Origin: Treponema sp. UBA6988
GTDB lineage: Bacteria > Spirochaetota > Spirochaetia > Treponematales > Treponemataceae
Length of the DNA stretch: 64,000 bases
Assembly (NCBI GenBank): GCA_002448445.1
Contig: DJYC01000041.1
Span: 67,528 to 131,527 of the forward strand
Direction: 5' to 3'
The stretch's first letter is position 1. Each line of letters opens with the position of its first letter. The notes under the pieces were generated by a model, which saw nothing but the letters and a program-made list of their open reading frames with translations, ran no database searches and was not told the DNA's origin. The position numbers and the translations under genes are program-made. Of this stretch, positions 34,701 through 43,316 are shown in pieces.

Positions 34701-37691
34701 ATTTTCAGTGTATGAATAATTTGTTACAAATCCGCTTGCACTGATTTTTCTTGCCAATCTACTGTCAGTTCCGTAGTGGAAATCAAAAATATGAGTGTTA
34801 TCTTGTACTATTGAAGCAATTTGTCCAGAAAAAAGGTCATAGGAATACTTCGTGATTCCTCCATACGGATTTATAGATTCGCGTAATTTTCCTGCAGGAG
34901 AAAAGTTGTTGGTTGAAGAGCGACCTTCTGCGTCTGTTTTTTTTACAAGAAAGCCTTTTTCATTATAGAATTCCGTCGCATAAAGATTTCCGTCTTTTTT
35001 TATACGGATTACTTTGTTTCCATTTTCATACGAGTATGTAAATTCGTTTGTAAACTTGTTTCCAATAATCATCTTGTTATTGTCTACAAAGTATCTCGTC
35101 TCTTTTGTAATGTCGCCCAAAGAATTGTATTCGTATTCTGTTTTTATGCAGGGCGCATCATTTGATGCTGCAGCAGAATGATTCCACAAATACAATGCTT
35201 TTATTTTTCCTGACGGGTTGTATTCATAGATTGATTTTGTTCTTGCATTTGCAATGGCACTTTTGATGTCATCTCCTGTTCCTGTTTTTATTTCTGTGAT
35301 GTTATGGCTCTTTCCATAGTTGAATAGCCATGCCCTTGATTTGCCACTTGTCAAATCGCTTTCGGTTTTGCATGTGATATCCTTTCTGCTGTTCGTTGTG
35401 ATTCTTCGTTCTATGTTTGTTGGTGTGCGGAATATCGTTGTGCGGCCATCGTAATCCCAAGTCCAGACCAACCCCTGGATGTTTGTGTAGGAGATTATCC
35501 GTCCGTAAGGGTCATATTCGTATTTTCCATTTTTGTCTTTCTTTAATGCATAAGTTTCTTCGTCATATTCAAAAGAATCATTGTTGCAGCCTGTGATTTT
35601 TCTGATTCCACCCCAATTGTTCGGCGTGTAGCTGAAGAGAGTTTTTTCATCCCGCTTAATGTACTTTAGGAATCCATTAACGTCATATTCAAAGGTCGTA
35701 ATAACTGCGTCTCTGTCGCGATATGATGTCAAAAGATTGTATGGCTGCTGATATGTCCATGTCTCATTAGAGCCGTCACTATAGCTTGTTTTTGTCAAGT
35801 TGCCATATGCATCATAAGAGAAAGCTTTGATACCATAATTGTTTTCCAAGGTTGCTATTTTGCCGTTTGAATCATAAGTTCTTTTTGTAAACCTGCCATC
35901 AGAAAAAAATTCCTTTGTAATATGATTTCCGTCTTCAAAATAATAGGAAATGCTTTTTCCTTCTGGGTCTGTATAGGTTAATTTCCCGTTTGAAAAATCA
36001 CCGTCAAAGGTTTCTGTCCATCCTTCTTCATTTTTGACCGAAATTACTTTCTTGCTGTCTTTGTCAGAAGAATTTTGACCATAAAAAATTTCGTTGAAAT
36101 TTCCGTCAGGCTTAATACATTTTTTTATGTCACCATCGCTGTCATATTCATATTGATATGTGTCATTGTCTTCGTCTACGACTTTTAGCAGCTTGTTTCC
36201 GTCGTAGAAAAAGTGTCGCTGGCTTTTGGAAAGTTCATTTGAAATCTTAGTCAAAAAATTTTTTTCATTTCTGGAAAAAGTCAATATAGTTTTTCCATTA
36301 TGCTGAATACTTTTGACTTTGTGTGCCCCGTCAAGTGAAAATACAATCGTGGATCCGTAACGGTCTTTGTAATATTCAGGAAGTCCATATGCTGAAAATT
36401 TTTTTGTCAGCCCTGAAAGATAATGGATTTCTGTACCTCCGTCTGGTGTTGGCGTTGCATACAGTTCCTTTGGAGATGCTTTGTCACAGTTTTCATAGCG
36501 GTTGTTTTCTTCATTATAATCTAAAATAAAAATATTACCGTTGTCATCAATAAAAATTATTGAACTTGGATTGAGCATTGCGGCTTTGTCTTCGTATCCC
36601 CATTCGGAAAATTTATTCAGTTCTTTATTTTTTATCGAATCTTCTTCCATCTTCTGAAGCTTGATTTTTGCTGCCTTTACTTTTGCTTTTACATCTTCAA
36701 GCTCTGCTTTTAGGTCCGAACGGTAATATGAGGAAATGGAGCTTATGGAATTAGATGTGTTCTTTATTTCATTTTCCTGCTTCTTAATTTCAGCTTTAAT
36801 CTTCTCCAGTTCGCTGTTGTTCGTTCCGCGGATAATTCTTGTATCTAATGAACAGAACCACTGGTGTCCATATGAACCGCACAAATGATTTCCGCTTATG
36901 AGGTTTCTGAAAACGGTATAATTGTTTATGCCCCAGGCAAAATTTGCATCATAATCGTTGATGAAAAACTTACCTGCAGTAATGAATACCGGGTCGCCTA
37001 CAAGCGACGGTGCCTCAGATGCTTCTGTCACATTTGACGGAAGGGCATTTTGAATGGAACTTGCTATTCCCGATGAGAATATGCTTAGAGAGGGTATTGA
37101 AAAGAGTTGGCTGTTAATTTTTCCATTATAGTCAAAAACATTCGGTGCATGAAAAAAGCATGATACATCTGACGGTGTGCTTTTGGGACCTTTTCCAAAC
37201 GAAATGTTAGATATGGCGGAAATTGCCGAGTTTTGAATTCCGGTAAAGCAATTTGAAATTGCAGATTCTATTCCGGAAATTGTAGCTGAAATACTTTCTG
37301 CCTGGCTTTTGTCAGAGACAGAAGGACCTGATGTGTTCCAGACTGTTTCTCCTACACCCTCTCCTGTAGTTGCAGAGTTGCCTGAATCGCCACTGGAATC
37401 TCCGTTGGATGTTCCGCTCGAGTCGCCACCCGAGTCACCGCTCGCTCCTCCACTGCTTGATGATGTTGATCCTGAACTTCCCGATGAGGATGTACTTCCA
37501 GAACTGGCGGATCCTGTAGAGCCCCCTGTGCTGCTTGAGCCTCCTGAGCTTGCTGATGCAGATGAGGATGCACTTCCTCCTGAAACTCCTATTGCAAATT
37601 TTAGGAGCGGCATTGTGATTGCATTTGTCTGTAATAGGAGTATTCCTGTTGTCAAACAAAATGCTCTTTTTAAGATTGTAGTTAATTTCAT
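31785..37691 (-). CDS. Giant Rhs/YD-repeat protein with papain-like C-terminal domain
   Basis: 1968 residues. Order: Sec-type signal (about 1-27); Gly/Ser-rich stretch (about 35-115); GDPVFITAGKFFINDYD typical of the DUF6531-type Rhs opening (near 235); a charged coiled coil (about 290-350); then well over 30 YD repeats (e.g. FEYDVNGFLKYI, YEYNSLGDITKE) that should build a closed beta-cocoon; and the core boundary DPIRDGMNWYAYCAGDPVNF ending VDLWGLE near 1801. The last 167 residues carry GASACAATTAL (Cys near 1841) and YSYMHFVNG (His near 1929) followed by YYD, the order of papain/C39-like peptidases. GGAGGT precedes the start. Rhs proteins carry toxins or adhesion functions; a proteolytic effector tip is inferred. 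The gene lies in the secretion operon. Confidence 0.85.
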   Translation of the reverse strand: MKLTTILKRAFCLTTGILLLQTNAITMPLLKFAIGVSGGSASSSASASSGGSSSTGGSTGSASSGSTSSSGSSGSTSSSSGGASGDSGGDSSGTSNGDSSGDSGNSATTGEGVGETVWNTSGPSVSDKSQAESISATISGIESAISNCFTGIQNSAISAISNISFGKGPKSTPSDVSCFFHAPNVFDYNGKINSQLFSIPSLSIFSSGIASSIQNALPSNVTEASEAPSLVGDPVFITAGKFFINDYDANFAWGINNYTVFRNLISGNHLCGSYGHQWFCSLDTRIIRGTNNSELEKIKAEIKKQENEIKNTSNSISSISSYYRSDLKAELEDVKAKVKAAKIKLQKMEEDSIKNKELNKFSEWGYEDKAAMLNPSSIIFIDDNGNIFILDYNEENNRYENCDKASPKELYATPTPDGGTEIHYLSGLTKKFSAYGLPEYYKDRYGSTIVFSLDGAHKVKSIQHNGKTILTFSRNEKNFLTKISNELSKSQRHFFYDGNKLLKVVDEDNDTYQYEYDSDGDIKKCIKPDGNFNEIFYGQNSSDKDSKKVISVKNEEGWTETFDGDFSNGKLTYTDPEGKSISYYFEDGNHITKEFFSDGRFTKRTYDSNGKIATLENNYGIKAFSYDAYGNLTKTSYSDGSNETWTYQQPYNLLTSYRDRDAVITTFEYDVNGFLKYIKRDEKTLFSYTPNNWGGIRKITGCNNDSFEYDEETYALKKDKNGKYEYDPYGRIISYTNIQGLVWTWDYDGRTTIFRTPTNIERRITTNSRKDITCKTESDLTSGKSRAWLFNYGKSHNITEIKTGTGDDIKSAIANARTKSIYEYNPSGKIKALYLWNHSAAASNDAPCIKTEYEYNSLGDITKETRYFVDNNKMIIGNKFTNEFTYSYENGNKVIRIKKDGNLYATEFYNEKGFLVKKTDAEGRSSTNNFSPAGKLRESINPYGGITKYSYDLFSGQIASIVQDNTHIFDFHYGTDSRLARKISASGFVTNYSYTENSGTTTVTESTKNYVQKTEYDSLGRKKIMQKHQCNDGRTLVEEITHDDKTGSVTRKNGKIYCESKYDVWGNLLYDAETEKTFSYNEYDAAVTEQCGKTTTHYLYNALGMISQIKDDNNEQNFSYDAKGNLLKHTDSLGTVLECEYDSFDRCTSRKERGMPPKEFSYDGSGLIVKVFESGDLIQQKSYSKDMRTLKVRDALGNLRTYTFDSFGRNICETNALGKTKKTTYNIRDNSITTTDFNGNTITQSFSEETGKQITKYGDKTFSALHYDVFGSIIKAETEATVQTYKYDESNMLVLANDADKTTNYSYDKHGRVTRISLDGYDTIYSYDSSGNLNSAVSDMNKINFCYDNSGNENGSLSSSGVSVTKEKDEIGREILTVQRDSCGNILFAEGIIYDSNGHIACTINSKPSFSLFEYDKHGRIQKQVVAYSKEIEEKTYREFEEYGERPSARPIYESVDFPKEFAEKAKFLCKKMNLDFTFSSQESWIESYKYDLNGNRVSKSNALGTLNYEYDAENRLVRISGKNSSTAEFKYDDNGNLISENTLYKNVTLSYTSSNRLRESRVVDYRTESSFTESFTYDAFGRRQSVRDNTGCTVRSVYDGLTMNELCEYEPFAYSNANSGGSEYTGETQQVRFVDIDSYAAKSRTKSTSQTRCNITRYFTYANGRKIFQANSFVPKYSTSQSTSYELTSDGRGSIRCSVAADGSSYYSVDYDADGTPYFANNKNGIKTNIDTAAAVVSGADFAYAGKKYNATLGMYDYGFRDYSPVLARFTTSDPIRDGMNWYAYCAGDPVNFVDLWGLEAVATKFNQRDIGSWVHIPGQENLSPQASAKKHERFGASACAATTALNVVSEQYTLMTGEAMTKEQAVAAMNNAIAKGTVDSEDATTNFYTAANAMWATTGLPGKFTYTTDNPQYTVYCLSSKNEYSYMHFVNGIGNNQYYDVSSENVKSLTNATILGIRGYDFSKNN

Positions 37692-37700
37692 TTGTACCTC

Positions 37701-39032
37701 CTACAATGAAAATTTATAATTACTCAGCAATTTGTCGAGTAAGCTTCCTTCTTTGTTTGCGGTTGGAACATAGCCAGTTGCATCTTGTACAAACTGACAA
37801 AGTCCGTCTGCTCCGCTTCCTTGCATATAGTATGAGGATGTTTGTTCTGCGATTTGCCCCTTTTCATTACAGGAGCAAAAATAAATTCCTATGGGGAATA
37901 TTTCTTGTGCACTGCAATATGTTTCAGAAGTGACCTTTTTTAATGCAGCATTTAGACGTAAAATGTCATTGAGAAGCTTGGGATAATCTTCCAAGAAAAT
38001 ACTTGCCATGCTTGATATTTCTACATATACAGGGTTAAGCAAAGTTCCCGATACAGAATATGTTTTTGCCTCTGCCATTATCTTTTCTTTTAGCTTTGTT
38101 GCGTTTTTTTCATCATTTATCAATTGTGCTGCTTTTTTTGTAAAGGAATTGAATGCTTCAAAAAGGTCGGGAACTGCATCCATGTTTACGATTGCAAATG
38201 ATTTATCGTTCTTTGATGAATATTGTTTTTCAATTAATTTTGCAACTTCATTTCCTTGGGTGCATTTCTCAAGTTCTTGATTCATCCATGATGAATAATC
38301 CCATCCGCTTGCATCTTGAACTCCTTCAACTCCAGCAAACCAATGTGCTTCATGTTTTAGTTCGTAAATTTCTTCCAGTTCTGCACCGAAACAAGTGTCG
38401 AATCCAATGAGGTCAAGTTTATCACTTCCCATTCCAGTCTGTATTGCTTTGCGGAGGTCAGGGATTGTCATAAATGTTCCACTGGTGTCGTCAATTGCAA
38501 TTGCTCTGTTTGTACTGCTCTTCTTGAAGCGATATCCTGTTCCATGCCCCCAGATGATAAGCCCATAGTGATCTGCAGGATAATATTTGCGCGAAAAATT
38601 CAGGAGAGAAATCAGAGTTTCTGTATCCCCCATGTTTAGTTCTTCTGAAGAAAGATAGTCTCCTTCTGGGGATTTGTGGCTCAGTTGAATGGATTTTGAT
38701 TGTGCCGATGAATGGTCGATTTCAAAAAGCTTAGTCCCAGACCAGGATTTTTCATTTTCATTGTTACTGCTTGCCCTGTCAAAAAGAACTAATGTCTTTA
38801 CAAGGTCGTTATTGCATCTTCCATTTTCAATTTCCCTAAAGTCTTCAAGTGCTGCTGAGTCGAGGTTGTTGTCTGCGGCCATGTATACGATAAAAGTCCA
38901 TTTGCTTTTCGGGTGGACGGATGGTGGCGTGCCGTCGGAACAGGTGGAAGAGAAAACATCTTCAAGTCCAAAGTTGCATGATTGCAATATAATTGAAAAT
39001 AATACAAAAAATATGAATGTAAACTTTTTCAT
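37701..39032 (-). CDS. Clostripain-family (C11) cysteine protease lipoprotein
   Basis: 443-residue lipoprotein, signal ending IILQSCNFG (Cys19). The peptidase C11 domain begins WTFIVYMAADNNLDSAA, with catalytic His163 in IIWGHGTG and Cys214 in GFDTCFGA. Clostripain-type enzymes cut after Arg or Lys. No obvious propeptide junction is seen. It ends 9 bp before the Rhs start and follows a small lipoprotein by 14 bp, so it belongs to the same transcription unit. It may process the Rhs protein or pseudopilins, or be a secreted virulence-type protease itself; this is inference. Confidence 0.88.
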   Translation of the reverse strand: MKKFTFIFFVLFSIILQSCNFGLEDVFSSTCSDGTPPSVHPKSKWTFIVYMAADNNLDSAALEDFREIENGRCNNDLVKTLVLFDRASSNNENEKSWSGTKLFEIDHSSAQSKSIQLSHKSPEGDYLSSEELNMGDTETLISLLNFSRKYYPADHYGLIIWGHGTGYRFKKSSTNRAIAIDDTSGTFMTIPDLRKAIQTGMGSDKLDLIGFDTCFGAELEEIYELKHEAHWFAGVEGVQDASGWDYSSWMNQELEKCTQGNEVAKLIEKQYSSKNDKSFAIVNMDAVPDLFEAFNSFTKKAAQLINDEKNATKLKEKIMAEAKTYSVSGTLLNPVYVEISSMASIFLEDYPKLLNDILRLNAALKKVTSETYCSAQEIFPIGIYFCSCNEKGQIAEQTSSYYMQGSGADGLCQFVQDATGYVPTANKEGSLLDKLLSNYKFSL

Positions 39033-39046
39033 TGCTGCCTCCTAAG

Positions 39047-39481
39047 TTAGTTGCAATACAGCCCAAATGGGTCAGCCCATGATGTTCCATCTTCATATTC
39101 AATTTCTGTTGCATATAAAAAATCTACGGTGTAATTTTCATCTACTTCAGGCCCAATGATGTCATCGAGGCTAATGGTAATTGATCTGTCTTCTCTTGGG
39201 GCTATTGGGCATGTTATGTTGCATCTTATTCCATTTGATATTAATCCTGCGCTTTCTCCTTCTGAATCATATACTCGTGCGGAGAATTTGATGCTTTTTA
39301 TATTTTGCTCACTGTTGTTGTAGAAATTGAATGATACGCATGCAAATTTGCATATTCCTGAATTTTCTCCAATGTTTACTTGTGTGTTTGATATGTAGTA
39401 GGGCTTCTTGAAATTTGCTTCGGTGGCGCATCCAAAAAATAAAACTGATAAAATAAAACTGAATATAACATTCTTTTTCAT
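39047..39481 (-). CDS. Small lipoprotein
   Basis: 144 residues from the ATG at 39481, which has AAGGAG upstream; a longer open frame overlaps the preceding gene and lacks a ribosome site. Signal ends LFFGCATEA. The mature part is beta-rich (CKFACVSFNFYNNSEQNIKS, YTVDFLYATEIEYEDGTSW), an Ig-like or transthyretin-like layout, with four cysteines. No family is recognised. Only 5 bp separate its start from the preceding gene. Confidence 0.65.
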   Translation of the reverse strand: MKKNVIFSFILSVLFFGCATEANFKKPYYISNTQVNIGENSGICKFACVSFNFYNNSEQNIKSIKFSARVYDSEGESAGLISNGIRCNITCPIAPREDRSITISLDDIIGPEVDENYTVDFLYATEIEYEDGTSWADPFGLYCN

Positions 39482-39486
39482 TTCAA

Positions 39487-40095
39487 TTATTCTCCTTTTC
39501 CTGTGTTTGTCTCTTGAATTTTTGATTCTAGCAAGTTTTTGTATTTGCAAAATTCTATGCTGGAATCAAAGTCGAAAGTTTTTTTCATAGTGGTGTTAAG
39601 CAATCTTTTAGCTTCGCTAAAGTCATCCTTTTTGTAGGCAATTAAACTCTTATACATGGCAAGTTCATTTTGAGGGATTGCCCCGTCCTCGCAGTCCGAA
39701 AGAGTCTTCTCTGCAAGAAAATAGTTGCCCTGTTCCAAGAGGTTTTCAAATTCATTTTTCAAGTCTTTAGCGTTTTTGATTTGAATGACGTAGAGTCTGT
39801 TGATTGACGCTTCTGAAAAATCAAACTTCATACTCTGCCAATTTTGCTTGTGCCCTAAAAATTCCTTTCTTCTTAAATCCTTTAGCTCAAGAGTAAAAAA
39901 TCCCCTGTCATCGGTACTTGTGACGATTTTCTTGTTTGCATCAGTGATTGAATAGTTTGCCACTGGCTCTCCATTTAAATCCGTTATCATCCCATGCAGA
40001 TTTCCCTGCTTTGAAAAAGAATTTGTTGCGCATGAGGACATTGCTATGCTGACGATTACGCAGAATGTCGCCTTCAATATTGTGCTTTTTTTCAT
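39487..40095 (-). CDS. Lipoprotein with carboxypeptidase-regulatory-like domain
   Basis: 202 residues. Signal ends IAMSSCATN. Residues about 30-75 (HGMITDLNGEPVANYSITDA, TSTDDRGFFTLEL) match the carboxypeptidase regulatory-like beta-sandwich found in surface proteins. The C-terminal half (ENLLEQGNYFLAEKTLSDCE, KSLIAYKKDDFSEAKRLLNT) reads like a TPR pair. It could act as a pilotin- or scaffold-like part of the secretion apparatus; that is inferred from position. Its start overlaps the preceding gene by 4 bp (ATGA). Confidence 0.65.
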   Translation of the reverse strand: MKKSTILKATFCVIVSIAMSSCATNSFSKQGNLHGMITDLNGEPVANYSITDANKKIVTSTDDRGFFTLELKDLRRKEFLGHKQNWQSMKFDFSEASINRLYVIQIKNAKDLKNEFENLLEQGNYFLAEKTLSDCEDGAIPQNELAMYKSLIAYKKDDFSEAKRLLNTTMKKTFDFDSSIEFCKYKNLLESKIQETNTGKGE

Positions 40096-41324
40096 TGTCT
40101 TTCTCCTGTTATTTTTCCATTGTTGTTTTTGTAAAACACAAGAACGCTTCCGTCTTTTTGTGTTATTCGTCCAAAGGCTTCCCTCTTTTCAAGCTTTTCC
40201 ATGACGTAAGACTTTTTTGCCTGTGCAGGTATCTTACTTGCTTTTTCTTTGGATAAGTCTCTTGGCAAGAAAACACTACTGTGCTTGTTTATTAGGGCAA
40301 GCGGGTTGCAGTCTTTTTCATCGATTTTTTCTGCAAAGATGATTTTCATTCTGCTGTTTACTTTACCTCCTTCTATTTCTATTACGGCCGGAAAAATAGA
40401 ATGTTCATCACATGCAAACTTTAGCCCTTCAAGAAGCTTTTCTGCCGAACTGTTTGGAAAAAGAAATTCAACCGTACCTTCGTCGGAAAAGTCTGTAAGC
40501 AAAACTCCGTTGCAACTCCATATCGAAAGGCGAATGTCGTCAATTTGGCTTTTGGAAAGTTCCTGTTTAAGCATAATTACATTTTGGCTTTTGCCGTATA
40601 GACTTGCGGAAAATTCTGGCTTGGATGCAGAGTAGGTGACGGGTGAAAATATTTTTTGTCCACCATTTTTGTCTTCCTTGATGTCAAAAAAGGCTTGCGG
40701 AAAACATTCTGACATGCTAAAGCTCATTTTGTATGTTTCCTCTGCATTTTTATCTTCGAGAAAAATTAGCGAACAGTTTTTTATTTTTCCACCCTCCGCT
40801 CGAGTCCTTTGCAAAAAGTTATCAAGCGTATTGTATGCAAGCAGTAGGCTCTGATGGACTTGCAATTTGGAAACATCTGCGTTGCGGTCAGTTTCCATAA
40901 CACTGGGGAGGCTTTTGTTCTCTTTGTGCCTTGCTGACTGAATTTTTCCGCCTGAATGGATTGTGTGAGAAACAAAAAATATTCCTGCCAAAAGGCTTAT
41001 GAATACAGCTAGGAAAATGTTCAGAATCTTATCTGAATTGAAAAACCTGAGCTTGTTTTCATCTCCGAATTTTAGGGGAATGTGCTTTTTGCCTCCGCTC
41101 TTGTATTCAGCAAGTTTTACCTTGTCCATGACGGCAACGGCTGCCATAAGTTTTCCTTTTTTGAGACTGTATTTTGTGTCATAGCAGCAGTCATCAGAAA
41201 AACATGGGTGGAGCTGTTCAAGTTTTTTTGCAATATAATTCTTCCTTCTGCTGCTCTTGAGTAAAAACGGCATTGGAAAAGAATAAAGCTCATAGTCGTC
41301 TCGTTTTACGTATTCCTTTTTCAT
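40092..41324 (-). CDS. Bitopic membrane protein, possible GspL/PilN-like part
   Basis: 410 residues from the ATG at 41324 with AGGAGG upstream. A cytoplasmic part of about 110 residues, one membrane segment near 113-133 (ILNIFLAVFISLLAGIFFVS), then about 270 residues outside. GspL and PilM/PilN fusions of type II and type IV pilus systems have this topology, and the gene sits where gspL or gspM would be. Sequence similarity to them is not evident to me. Overlaps both neighbours by 4 bp, so it is translationally coupled. Confidence 0.55.
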   Translation of the reverse strand: MKKEYVKRDDYELYSFPMPFLLKSSRRKNYIAKKLEQLHPCFSDDCCYDTKYSLKKGKLMAAVAVMDKVKLAEYKSGGKKHIPLKFGDENKLRFFNSDKILNIFLAVFISLLAGIFFVSHTIHSGGKIQSARHKENKSLPSVMETDRNADVSKLQVHQSLLLAYNTLDNFLQRTRAEGGKIKNCSLIFLEDKNAEETYKMSFSMSECFPQAFFDIKEDKNGGQKIFSPVTYSASKPEFSASLYGKSQNVIMLKQELSKSQIDDIRLSIWSCNGVLLTDFSDEGTVEFLFPNSSAEKLLEGLKFACDEHSIFPAVIEIEGGKVNSRMKIIFAEKIDEKDCNPLALINKHSSVFLPRDLSKEKASKIPAQAKKSYVMEKLEKREAFGRITQKDGSVLVFYKNNNGKITGERQ

Positions 41325-41665
41325 AACTCCTCCTGTTTTTTGTAGAATAATGCTTCCATGGTTTTCCCGTAGCACTTCCATGTTTCCCTGTAGAAATTTC
41401 CTTCGTGCTGTATTTTTAAGTCTTCAAAATTCCATAATGCTGTACATGTGTCTTTCCATAGGGCGGATTCTAGAAGCCATTGCGAATCTTCAGTTGTCTT
41501 GCACAAGTTTATGAATCCGTTATATAAAAATTTATCTCTGTTCAATTCATGTTCAATCTGTACAGTTTTTGAATGAATCTTTATGGCTGGAGTCAAAGCT
41601 TCAGATATAAAGGGGAAAAAAGAAAATATAATTGCACAGCAGCATATTAATTCTATAATCTTCAT
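41321..41665 (-). CDS. Short pseudopilin-like protein
   Basis: 114 residues. The N-terminus MKIIELICCCAIIFSFFPF has a Glu at position 5 followed by a hydrophobic helix, as in mature pseudopilins, but there is no basic leader or prepilin peptidase Gly. Mature part has several cysteines and aromatic residues and no known family. Overlaps its neighbours by 4 bp on each side. Probably a minor pseudopilin-like or small inner-membrane part of the secretion system; low certainty. Confidence 0.5.
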   Translation of the reverse strand: MKIIELICCCAIIFSFFPFISEALTPAIKIHSKTVQIEHELNRDKFLYNGFINLCKTTEDSQWLLESALWKDTCTALWNFEDLKIQHEGNFYRETWKCYGKTMEALFYKKQEEL

Positions 41666-41880
41666 TTTATATTTCCTTTAGTCGCATTGTTTTCTGCTTC
41701 TACATAAGAATAGAATTCATACTTTTGCTTTACAGCTGAATTGTATTGAGCATTTACGCAGGCACAAATCCCCGCACATACAAATGAAAGTGCACAAAGA
41801 ACAATCATTGTAAGAATGAGTATATGTCCCTCGCTTTTTTTGTTAAGCTTATCTATAAGAAACGATGTCAGCGTTTTCAC
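41662..41880 (-). CDS. Very small pseudopilin-like protein
   Basis: 72 residues. KKSEGHILILTMIVLCALSF resembles a prepilin peptidase site (Gly then a hydrophobic helix) of the GspK/PilX type, where the usual Glu at +5 is absent. The globular domain is almost missing (about 30 residues), so this is either a minimal minor pseudopilin or a reduced GspK. Its start lies inside the end of gspG (32-bp overlap) and its stop overlaps the next start by 4 bp. Confidence 0.5.
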   Translation of the reverse strand: MKTLTSFLIDKLNKKSEGHILILTMIVLCALSFVCAGICACVNAQYNSAVKQKYEFYSYVEAENNATKGNIK

Positions 41881-42352
41881 CTTCTCCTCCTGCTACTCCG
41901 TCTGCTCCGTAACAGATGACGGCATAGGGTAAGTTTTGCGGACAGTCCGACGGAAAGGTTGCGCTTCCGTTTTTGATGTACACGTAGTCATTTCCCCAAG
42001 GGTCAGGTTTGACTTCCTTGTCCAGATATGGTCCGTTCCAGTTTTGCGGGACGGGAACAAGAGTGGGTTTTGTCCACAGCGCAACAAGCCCCTGTTCTGT
42101 TGTGGGAAAACTGCCGCAGTCCAGATAGTAGGATTGCATGGCCGCCTTGTAATGCTCGAGTGTTTGCCTGGCCGATGTCTTTCTTGCAAGTTCCATGATG
42201 CGGGCGGCGGAAATCCCGGCTCCTGCAGAGAGGAGTGCTCCGATTGCAAGTACCGCAAGCGTTTCAACGAATGTAAAACCGCTGCAATGATTCCCCTGTC
42301 TAGGATTTTTTTCATTTAAACACCCCCGTTTTTTTGTCCTGATTTTTTTCAT
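41849..42352 (-). CDS. gspG: GspG, major pseudopilin of type II secretion
   Basis: 167 residues. The prepilin peptidase site is CSGFTFVETLAVLAI, cut before Phe with Glu at +5. The C-terminal part matches GspG: YYLDCGSFPTTEQGLVAL, GPYLDKEVKPDPWGNDYVY and the Ca-loop region. The leader of about 24 residues is long. CGGAGG precedes the ATG. The presence of a clear GspG, not a type IV pilin, is the main reason for naming this a type II system. Confidence 0.9.
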   Translation of the reverse strand: MKKIRTKKRGCLNEKNPRQGNHCSGFTFVETLAVLAIGALLSAGAGISAARIMELARKTSARQTLEHYKAAMQSYYLDCGSFPTTEQGLVALWTKPTLVPVPQNWNGPYLDKEVKPDPWGNDYVYIKNGSATFPSDCPQNLPYAVICYGADGVAGGEGENADIVSYR

Positions 42353-42374
42353 AGTTCCTCCGTAAAGTTATTAG

Positions 42375-43316
42375 CTATATTCCATATTCAAACAAAGCCG
42401 GCATAATAACCGTCTTTAATAAGAGCGTTATGTAGACTGCAAGGATGGTCATGCAAACGGGTTCAATCATCTGCATAAAAACTTTTGACCATTCCCCGCT
42501 TTTTCTTTCAAGATTTTCGCAAATTGAATTTAATGCCTGGTCTGCCCGTCCTGATTGTTCTGCAAGTTCCATGTGTAAAAGAAATTCTTCCCCAAACCTC
42601 TGGCATGCTTTTGATGCCCGGTGTCCATGTTCCAAATCAGAAAGTGCAAGGATGATTTTGTTCCTAAGATTTGAATTGCTTTTTACAGCAAGAAGTGATG
42701 TTTTTAGCGCATTGTAAAAATCCACTCCTGATAGAGTAAGAAAATTCAATATATTGAACGTGTCTATGTATTCCTCTTTTGAAAAAATCCTTTTGATTGA
42801 AAGGAAGAAAAAAGCGATGCAGACAGCTAAAAATATATTTGCACTTATGCATCCGCGCACGGCATTTTTATGGTAAAGGTCAAAGTCAAACTTTCCCGTG
42901 ATGTTTGGGATGATGTTTTTGCCGAATGCCATAAGTGCTATGCAGCCTGTCATCGCTGCAATTGTTACAAAGACAGGGTATATAACTGAAAGAATAATCT
43001 TTTGTCGTCTCTGTCTGATTCTGTCTTCCCTTTTGTATAGGAAGTTGAATATTTTGCGGATGCTTCCTCCGTTTTGTGCGCATGATGCAAAGGCTCCGTA
43101 TATTGAATTGAATTCAATGGAAGAACATTTTTGCAGCGCAACGGAAAAGAGTGAGCCTTGCTGAAGATACAGTTCTATTTCCCCCGCAGCATTTCGTACT
43201 GAATTTTTTACAGACTTCATTTTTTGAATGATGATAAGTGCCTTTGAAAGTGCTATGTCAGATTCCAAAAGCGAATTGAGGACCTTTACGAATAAAAATC
43301 TGTTTTTACTTGACAT
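42375..43316 (-). CDS. gspF: GspF, inner-membrane platform protein
   Basis: 313 residues (family about 400; the N-terminal cytoplasmic region is shortened). Two GspF domains are visible, each a helical bundle: SLFSVALQKCSSIEFNSIYG with YKREDRIRQRRQKIILSVIYP, and LLHMELAEQSGRADQALNSI with MQMIEPVCMTILAVYITLL. Three membrane segments. Start overlaps the end of gspE by 11 bp. Confidence 0.88.
   Translation of the reverse strand: MSSKNRFLFVKVLNSLLESDIALSKALIIIQKMKSVKNSVRNAAGEIELYLQQGSLFSVALQKCSSIEFNSIYGAFASCAQNGGSIRKIFNFLYKREDRIRQRRQKIILSVIYPVFVTIAAMTGCIALMAFGKNIIPNITGKFDFDLYHKNAVRGCISANIFLAVCIAFFFLSIKRIFSKEEYIDTFNILNFLTLSGVDFYNALKTSLLAVKSNSNLRNKIILALSDLEHGHRASKACQRFGEEFLLHMELAEQSGRADQALNSICENLERKSGEWSKVFMQMIEPVCMTILAVYITLLLKTVIMPALFEYGI

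Noticed and set aside
37309..37719. Plus-strand frame rich in Pro and Glu opposite the Rhs N-terminus
   Set aside because: Antisense of the Gly/Ser-rich stretch of the Rhs gene; composition is fully explained by that.
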